In this document: positions 22,201 to 26,687 of the stretch, piece after piece | Position numbering within the stretch: position 1 is the first letter of the stretch | Layout: each line of letters starts with the position of its first letter | DNA from: an uncultured Clostridia bacterium | Lineage (GTDB): Bacteria > Bacillota > Clostridia > Oscillospirales > Oscillospiraceae | Direction: 5' to 3' | DNA length: 26,687 nt | Assembly (NCBI GenBank): GCA_947177005.1 | Contig: CAMWSZ010000004.1 | Location: 1-26,687, forward strand | Made by a program: the position numbers and the translations under genes | The notes under the pieces: generated by a model | Databases searched by the model: none | What the model was told of the DNA's origin: nothing | What the model saw: the letters and a program-made list of their open reading frames with translations, nothing else

Positions 22201-22230
22201 CACCGACTTTCAGATGCTGCCGCAAACTGA
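19201..22230 (+). CDS. BspA-like leucine-rich-repeat surface protein with SLH anchor
   Basis: A 1009-residue exported protein with signal peptide 1-26 (ends AWA-G). Two blocks of BspA/LRR_5 repeats follow (about 90-235 and 315-440). Their 23-residue units have the form DSVTSIG..AF..C..LTSITIP, and each block is introduced by a similar strand-rich segment with CG...TW.L...LTI.G.GEM. Next come two related X2-like beta domains (about 490-590 and 690-785) around an Ig-like putative domain with LPNGMSVDRETGEIAGIP. A Ser/Lys/Pro linker (785-826) precedes three SLH domains (828-1005) that bind secondary wall polymer. It is 21 bases after the kinase gene, so it is co-transcribed. Export is by Sec; its link to the type VII machine is positional. 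Confidence 0.92.
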   Translation: MKRLRKFLALLLVAVMIAALPGTAWAGGETVNVAMSGNCGVDGDNVTWALDSDGVLTICGQGEMQDCTQNTPWDAPAYGMTIKAIHIENGVTSIGNRAFLAFHYLTDITIPNTVTSIGDSAFNSCHGLTSITIPDSVTSIGEYTFIYCDSLTSITIPDSVTSIGNSAFQSCSGLTSANISEGVTNIDDYTFYDCSSLTNITIPDSVTSIGNFVFYNCNSLADVYYSGTKAQWEQITIENYYGENGNAPLLNSTIHCTDGIINPKEESNKCGDDLTWTLEDGTLTISGTGEMYDYKDSSAPWFERRSEIKTVVMPDGLTSIGGAAFWGCSGLTGVSIPDGVTTIGEGAFSDCSSLTSVSIPGGVTSIGKGAFLNCKGLTSVSIPTNISSIEESTFFGCSSLSSISIPTSVISIGEKAFTLCSTLKDVYYGGTKAQWEQINISNDYNDPLLNATIHYSKNSATYEILQHIGTADTEDPTRYIVTGESNEIWIIKAPLEQFQNLYIDGEKLTSGTDYTATAAYDSTKTRSTVITIENVVLASPGGGNHTLAAEFRGEYACTVIDVSQAVLEKLAPGLHTIAAEFLPSANSEVRRVAQNFTIESARTLLEAGVRYVPYSWKPEVAGGPYSVAAGTLPNGMSVDRETGEIAGIPMVPGTWKFTVGNGDTETLYTLVIADNSNTAVQQPNDYEITTPVGTLSGSDFILYAYTDRTMVIDGPYNEFMELYIDGRKLTRDVEYEAHEGSTVLTIYAQTFEKTGKGTHTISAEFRENGDPNGKLKTVSQNYTVSISQPSSNNSSSNKKKPSSSTKPSTNTAPAVPETPEVPEVPAGLRFGDVSAANWFYEDVKWAYEGGIMNGATANAFAPNRDISQATIVTVLARLGQIDLTRFETVSDSTIESGKWYTTAAIWAKQSGILPDYSAFTGEETISRDQMAIMLVKYLRSMGKDTTPPAQSAVFADADMMSQDGNNAFQVLYHYNIFRGVGEGRMDPAGSTTRAQFAALAHRLSDAAAN
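19470..20480 (+). repeat. tandem 69-bp LRR_5 repeat arrays
   Basis: Within the BspA-like gene, about six units at 19470-19870 and five at 20130-20480 repeat every 69 bases. Neighbouring units in the first array are nearly identical in DNA (gtgacaagtattgg and ctgacaagcatcacaatt recur). The segment after each array (tacaaaagcgcagtgggagc) is also duplicated. Such arrays can gain or lose units by recombination. Confidence 0.8.
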
Positions 22231-22267
22231 TTCTAGGAATTGCGCGGTATTGCGCCGCGATGATTCC

Positions 22268-22295
22268 CCGTAAAAAGCTCTCCGGTTTTTTGCGG
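22268..22295 (+). terminator. weak hairpin between the two SLH genes
   Basis: ccgtaaaaa (22268-22276) can pair with the T-run and gcgg (22287-22295), with one wobble. It may be a weak terminator or attenuator in the 91-base gap between the SLH genes. The pairing is mostly A-T. Confidence 0.3.
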
Positions 22296-22321
22296 AATTT
22301 TACAACTGAAGGAGGAAGTGT

Positions 22322-25300
22322 ATGCACAAAAAGCACAAGAGGAGATTGGCTTCACTGCTCGCTGCCGTGATGCTGATCACCGCCCTGCCGGTAACGGCAT
22401 TGGCGGATGAGGATGGCGAGGATGTGCCAGAGATTTCGGTACAGGCCCCTGCGGAGGATACTGCCGGAGGTGAGGAAGGATCGGAGGCTCTGACCGAACC
22501 TGCAGAGGTTCCGGATGAGCCTGCGGAGGAGGACGCAGAAGCGGCGTCTGATGCCGCAGACAGCTGCGCACTGACAGAAATCGGTTTCTGGATTGGCGGA
22601 CAGTACGTACCGGCGGTCGAGGAAGATGGGGGAATCTCCGTGATGTCTCTCCTTCCCCTCGAAGAGAAACGGTATGATCTGGATTTGACCGGATTCTTTC
22701 CCGAAGAATTAAAGGAAACTCAGATTTCCTGGGTTCTTGAAAATCTGACAGGCAACCAGAAGGAAGATGTCACGGCCAGCGATGTAGCTGTTTGGGCAAA
22801 GTGGTATTATTATGACGAGAATTATCATTATGTTAGCGTCAATGACAACTATATACTCATCAATGATGCCAACACGATGGATTTGTCTAACTTCTACAGA
22901 TATGGATCGTCTCGCTATCCGACCAATACTGTTTATCTTGAACTGATTATCGGCAAAGCGGACCAGCTGGACAGCAGCAACCGGCGTTACATTATAAGCG
23001 CTGAAACCAGCGTCAGCCCACTGGAGGTTACGCCGAAAGATGGTATTGAGCTGCTGAGCTGGGATAGATCTACAGTTTCCAACGAAGAGCGCGAACGCTT
23101 CAATCAGCTCTATTTGGATATCGACCCGGATACCTGGGACGGTACCGCTCCATTTGCAGTCACTATGTCGCTAAACAATGCCTTCAGTAAGAACGGTGTG
23201 GTGTCTGCGGAGTTCTACGAGGGATACTGTACAACTTCTGTGGAAGCCGAACGCGGTGAGCGGATTACCAGTCAGATTTATGGTGCATCCGCGTCCGGCT
23301 ACACTAGAGATTTTTCACAGAAAGAGCTGGCAAATAAAAATGCTGTGACTGCTGTATTTGAGCGGAACGGTAAGGTTGTGGAAGTGCTTCCGTTTTACAT
23401 CTATGCCTATCCAGCGAACGATTCTGTCAGTCTGAGTTCTTCCCTCCGCAAATATCAATCAAACTCGTATCTGTCCTACGTCAGCACAGGGACAACCTCC
23501 TATGTGACAGATGAAGCGACCGGCGTCCAGATGAATGTGATAGAGCTGTACAGCTCCACTGACACTGCCGACAGCGAATACTATATCCACGCCTATTACT
23601 CTCATTACGGCGAAACAGTCCAGTTAAGCGAGATTTCTCAATATGTGTCTCACAGCGTGCTGGGTTACTACGAAACCGTCTCCGAGGCAAGGAACCAGCC
23701 GGATATCACCCAGCAGCTCTTCGACGACGACAGCGGTTATCCAGCAAATTATAGCGGCAATGGCAAGACTTTTACCGTTGTTCTGAAGGATGGCAGTTTG
23801 AAGCATCTCGGCGCTATCATTAAGGAGGTTGAGGAGGAGCCCTCCGGCCAGACGTATTTCCGGGCCAACGGTGCTTACAAAACACAGGACCGTGACAGCT
23901 ATGAAAATTATAGGGTTGGTACAGATGATGACAGCTATGCCGAACATTATCAGACCGTCTTCCTGATGGGCCGTGAGTCCTATCGTGACCCGATGACCCC
24001 GGTAACGGCTGACGAGATTTATCCTACGTTCAGCGTACACTCGAAAGCACGGGTTGTCGCCGCTGCGGACGGTAAAGACCTGGGCAAACAGACCAGTGGT
24101 CACTCCTCCGTACCTTTTGCGTCTGGAGAGGCGATCGAGTATACTGTGTACTCAGAAGACAACTCCGCACATGATAACTATTTTGTTACCTTCATTACGC
24201 AGCAGAAGGGCGCAAAGCTGTATGTCAACGCTCAAAACTGTATCGATGCGGACGGTAAGGAGACTTACCGCACGATTTACCTTGACGCGGCGGAAGATTA
24301 CCATGATATTCTCTTTGCTAACATTGGTGACGAAGAGCTGACCGGCCTGTATGTTAAGCTGGAAGGCGCTGACAACCTCCAGTTAGACCCTTACTGGACC
24401 ATCAGCGAGGACAGCGTCAGTAAATTGGCCCCGTTTACTACTACGAATGAAAGAACACCCAGCGGGAGTTATGCATCCTATGGTGAGCTATCCAATCTGG
24501 GCAAAATCCGATTGATTCCAAAAATGGATGAAAATGGCGAAGTTGTTTCTGGATTGGTAGACGGCTATCTGACCATCGGTTCTGCTAACGGCGGCGAGGT
24601 GAAAATCAGGTTGACTGGTACTACCGGCAGACTGACCATCACCAATACCGACCTAATTAGTGGTGTACAGTATGTTCCATATTCCAGCGGTATCCGTACT
24701 AACTCTATCAATGCAAACAACAATCTGGAATACACGCTTCTGGAAGGTCCTCTGCCTTCTCCCCTGACGCTGAACCCGAACACCGGCGAGATTTATGGTG
24801 TCCCCAAGAGCTATGGAGAATTCCCTATTAAGGTGCAGGTTCGGTACAAGAATCTTCCTGACGGTCTGCCAGAAGATAGTCTGGAGCGTATGACTGCCAC
24901 GGCGGAATACACTCTGACAATTCTGGAGAATACGGACGACAATGTCTGGAACGCTACGGATGAAGATTATACTGTTACAGAAACGATCGGTAATGCAACC
25001 ACAGGCAACCACTATGTCTGGAGCAGCGGCGACGATATCTTTATCTCTCAGGGTGAATTCAGTCACTTCCTCGCCCTTTACTTGGACGGTGATAGGCTGA
25101 TCATTGATGTAGATTATGATGCTGTCAGCGGCAGTACGGTTATCACGGTTCGCTCCCAGACCTTGGGCAGCAAGGGCAACGGTAACCATACCTTGGCAGC
25201 GGAATTTCGTGATTCCAACGGTGATCTGCGAAAAGCTGCGCAGAACTATGAGGTAAAGGTCAACACCAGCAATTCCGGTTCCAGTTCCAAGCCTTCCAGC

Positions 25301-25951
25301 AACAAAAAGCCCAGTTCCAGCAGCAAGCCCTCCTCTACACCGTCTGTTTCTCAACCAACTACACCGACTCCTAGCACTCCCACTACACCCAGCACTCCCA
25401 GCACAGGAATGCCATTCACAGATATTCTGCCCAACAGTTGGTTCCTAGGTGATGTGAAATGGGTATATGAGCAGGAGCTGATGACTGGTACCTCCGGGTC
25501 AAGTTTCGCGCCGAATACGCCTATTTCCCAAGCAGTTATAGTAACCGTACTGGCACGGATGGCAAAGGTAGATCTGACGCAGTTTGATGGGATGATTGAT
25601 GATGTGATTCAATCTGGACAATGGTACACTAATGCCGCACTTTGGGCAAAGCAGTCCGGTCTGTTACCAGATGTCACCGTCTTCACTGGTGAGGAACCGA
25701 TTTCCCGTGATCAGATGGCAATTATGCTGGTGAAGTATTTGCGAAGCATGGGCAAGGATACTACCCCTCCCACACAGCCTATAGCTTTCGCTGACGCTTC
25801 CCTTATGAGCCAAGACGGTAGCAACGCCTTCCAAGTGCTATATCGGTACAATATCTTCAAGGGTGTTGGTAGTGGTTATATGGATCCGGAGGGGACCACG
25901 ACCAGAGCGCAATTCGCCGCACTTGTTCATCGAATCTCTGATATGGTCTGA
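22322..25951 (+). CDS. large SLH-anchored surface protein, unrecognised ectodomain
   Basis: A 1209-residue exported protein. The signal peptide (1-28, ends ALA-D) is followed by an Asp/Glu/Pro-rich stretch (29-80). Residues 85-780 form an ectodomain rich in Tyr, Ser and Asp that I do not recognise. Then come an Ig-like putative domain (about 783-870, text LTLNPNTGEIYGVP), an X2-like domain (about 885-975, LALYLDGDRLIIDVDYDAVSG), a Ser/Lys/Pro/Thr linker (980-1027) and three SLH domains (1030-1205). From the Ig domain to the end it is paralogous to the 19201 protein. Codons from about 23000 on are richer in T-ending forms than the upstream genes. The ATG follows aaggaggaagtgt. It is probably the last gene of the operon. 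Confidence 0.88.
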   Translation: MHKKHKRRLASLLAAVMLITALPVTALADEDGEDVPEISVQAPAEDTAGGEEGSEALTEPAEVPDEPAEEDAEAASDAADSCALTEIGFWIGGQYVPAVEEDGGISVMSLLPLEEKRYDLDLTGFFPEELKETQISWVLENLTGNQKEDVTASDVAVWAKWYYYDENYHYVSVNDNYILINDANTMDLSNFYRYGSSRYPTNTVYLELIIGKADQLDSSNRRYIISAETSVSPLEVTPKDGIELLSWDRSTVSNEERERFNQLYLDIDPDTWDGTAPFAVTMSLNNAFSKNGVVSAEFYEGYCTTSVEAERGERITSQIYGASASGYTRDFSQKELANKNAVTAVFERNGKVVEVLPFYIYAYPANDSVSLSSSLRKYQSNSYLSYVSTGTTSYVTDEATGVQMNVIELYSSTDTADSEYYIHAYYSHYGETVQLSEISQYVSHSVLGYYETVSEARNQPDITQQLFDDDSGYPANYSGNGKTFTVVLKDGSLKHLGAIIKEVEEEPSGQTYFRANGAYKTQDRDSYENYRVGTDDDSYAEHYQTVFLMGRESYRDPMTPVTADEIYPTFSVHSKARVVAAADGKDLGKQTSGHSSVPFASGEAIEYTVYSEDNSAHDNYFVTFITQQKGAKLYVNAQNCIDADGKETYRTIYLDAAEDYHDILFANIGDEELTGLYVKLEGADNLQLDPYWTISEDSVSKLAPFTTTNERTPSGSYASYGELSNLGKIRLIPKMDENGEVVSGLVDGYLTIGSANGGEVKIRLTGTTGRLTITNTDLISGVQYVPYSSGIRTNSINANNNLEYTLLEGPLPSPLTLNPNTGEIYGVPKSYGEFPIKVQVRYKNLPDGLPEDSLERMTATAEYTLTILENTDDNVWNATDEDYTVTETIGNATTGNHYVWSSGDDIFISQGEFSHFLALYLDGDRLIIDVDYDAVSGSTVITVRSQTLGSKGNGNHTLAAEFRDSNGDLRKAAQNYEVKVNTSNSGSSSKPSSNKKPSSSSKPSSTPSVSQPTTPTPSTPTTPSTPSTGMPFTDILPNSWFLGDVKWVYEQELMTGTSGSSFAPNTPISQAVIVTVLARMAKVDLTQFDGMIDDVIQSGQWYTNAALWAKQSGLLPDVTVFTGEEPISRDQMAIMLVKYLRSMGKDTTPPTQPIAFADASLMSQDGSNAFQVLYRYNIFKGVGSGYMDPEGTTTRAQFAALVHRISDMV

Positions 25952-26328
25952 TATGGTTGTTGCCTGACAGTACTTAAAAAGAGAGGAAAAAAGGATCCGA
26001 GAAAAGGATTGTTTTACCTTCACCTGACCGAACTGTACAATTTGGTCAGGCGTGAGGCTACTTGGAAGTATGACAAAAAAATTATTGTACCGCCAAGTTA
26101 AAAAATCCCTGACGGAGCGGAAGGGTGTACGGATACATAGTCTGGCGACTATGTATCCGTGCGTTTTGCAAGACGCGGCTCTGACATCCGAATGTCAGGG
26201 CCGTATGCGTTGCTGCGCTCCCGTACAAGGGGCCGCTGCCCCTTGCGCCACTTTCCCTGGCAGGATCTCCTCTACCACAGAGAGAACTTCATAAATCAAT
26301 TTCTCGTCTATCATCGCATCCCAAAAAA
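25952..26328. other. intergenic region with four successive hairpins
   Basis: No gene is seen. Hairpins are at 26023-26050 (cctgacc/ggtcagg), 26129-26160 (13 bp), 26178-26201 (10 bp) and 26226-26245 (8 bp, caaggggc/gccccttg). The region separates the rightward operon from the converging leftward gene, so terminators are expected, but four structures are more than needed. Confidence 0.6.
26129..26168 (+). terminator. strong terminator at the end of the operon
   Basis: A perfect 13-bp stem, acggatacatagt (26129-26141) with actatgtatccgt (26148-26160), has loop ctggcg and is followed by gcgtttt. It can end rightward transcription after the second SLH gene. Confidence 0.65.
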
Positions 26329-26687
26329 TCAGGAGTCCTTTAACCATTGTTGATACTCTTCAAGGGAGATCACTCCAGTATCACACTCCAGTTTCTTCTC
26401 TCTTGCTTTCTCACTCCAGGCATAAAATTCTTCCGCAGTAACCCGTCCGGCTTTGATCCACGCAAAACGCCGCTTATACTCCCTGCGGTAAACTTTGAAA
26501 ACCTCATCATTTGCACGGTCCTTTGTCCATTGGATGATGGAACCCATATCTTTGCATGTACGCCCTTTTTCATCAATGGAGCGGCCGCAATATTCTGTTG
26601 TGCTGCGTCTGGCGATAGCAAAGTAGCGTCCGCAGTTTTTACAGATCCGCATCCGCTGCTCCCGTTTAATCGCTTCACGCAGGGAGA
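26329..26687 (-). CDS. DUF6076-like zinc-binding protein, C-terminal part
   Basis: This leftward gene enters from the right edge; 118 residues are visible and the N-terminus is outside. RICKNCGRYF, then EYCGR and GRTCKD give four Cys in a zinc-finger pattern, followed by a helical end (VYRREYKRRFAWIKAGR...EYQQWLKDS). This is the usual C-terminal module of DUF6076 proteins, which are common in gut Clostridia and of unknown function. An internal ATG at 26652 could be read as a start, but the frame is open upstream to the window edge. It converges on the secretion operon. Confidence 0.75.
   Translation of the reverse strand, partial: SLREAIKREQRMRICKNCGRYFAIARRSTTEYCGRSIDEKGRTCKDMGSIIQWTKDRANDEVFKVYRREYKRRFAWIKAGRVTAEEFYAWSEKAREKKLECDTGVISLEEYQQWLKDS

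Noticed and set aside
26226..26245. CRISPR-type repeat
   Set aside because: The stem-loops differ in sequence and spacing; there is no repeated unit with spacers.

Overview
This window looks like chromosomal DNA from a Gram-positive gut-type Clostridia bacterium, probably Oscillospiraceae-like. The evidence is the mid-range GC content, strong AGGAGG-type ribosome sites, S-layer-homology (SLH) surface proteins, clostridial WXG100 proteins and a BspA-like leucine-rich repeat protein. The organism is inferred from gene content, not from a marker gene.

Layout. Positions 1-520 hold a tRNA cluster: Arg (3' part only), His, Gln and Lys, with intrinsic terminators after His and Lys. Positions 521-935 hold no convincing gene. 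A small XRE repressor (936-1178, minus strand) faces an operator-like region (1191-1257). A tyrosine recombinase (1638-2714) follows. It is flanked by two copies of a palindromic site lying in inverted orientation (1369-1399 and 2764-2794), so the recombinase gene may be invertible.

From 3013 to 25951 every gene reads rightward with short gaps or overlaps, apparently as one long operon or a few linked ones. The core is a type VIIb (ESX/WXG100) secretion locus: a peptidoglycan-binding/FHA membrane protein; the EssC-type triple-ATPase motor; a LytTR regulator with a degenerate receiver; a 173-aa accessory protein; a YukD/EsaB ubiquitin-like protein; a possible 41-aa protein; five WXG100-size proteins; a 158-aa protein with a WXG motif; a 397-aa candidate effector that shares its N-terminal domain with the 158-aa protein; and a DUF4176 protein. 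These are followed by a VWA-TM-FHA protein, a 48-aa membrane peptide, a Ser/Thr kinase with a TM helix and an extracellular propeller-like region, and two large Sec-exported SLH proteins, one with BspA-type leucine-rich repeats. A C-terminal fragment of a DUF6076-like zinc-binding protein converges from the right edge.

How the genes may work together. WXG100 dimers and the effector would leave through EssC. FHA domains occur in three proteins (four domains in all) next to one kinase, which suggests phospho-threonine control of the machine. The usual T7SSb membrane partners EsaA, EssA and EssB are not recognisable. The kinase-TM-ectodomain protein has the same order of parts as EssB (pseudokinase-TM-ectodomain), and the wall-binding FHA proteins could supply the envelope-spanning part. 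The upstream recombinase could switch transcription of its own gene and perhaps of the secretion operon.
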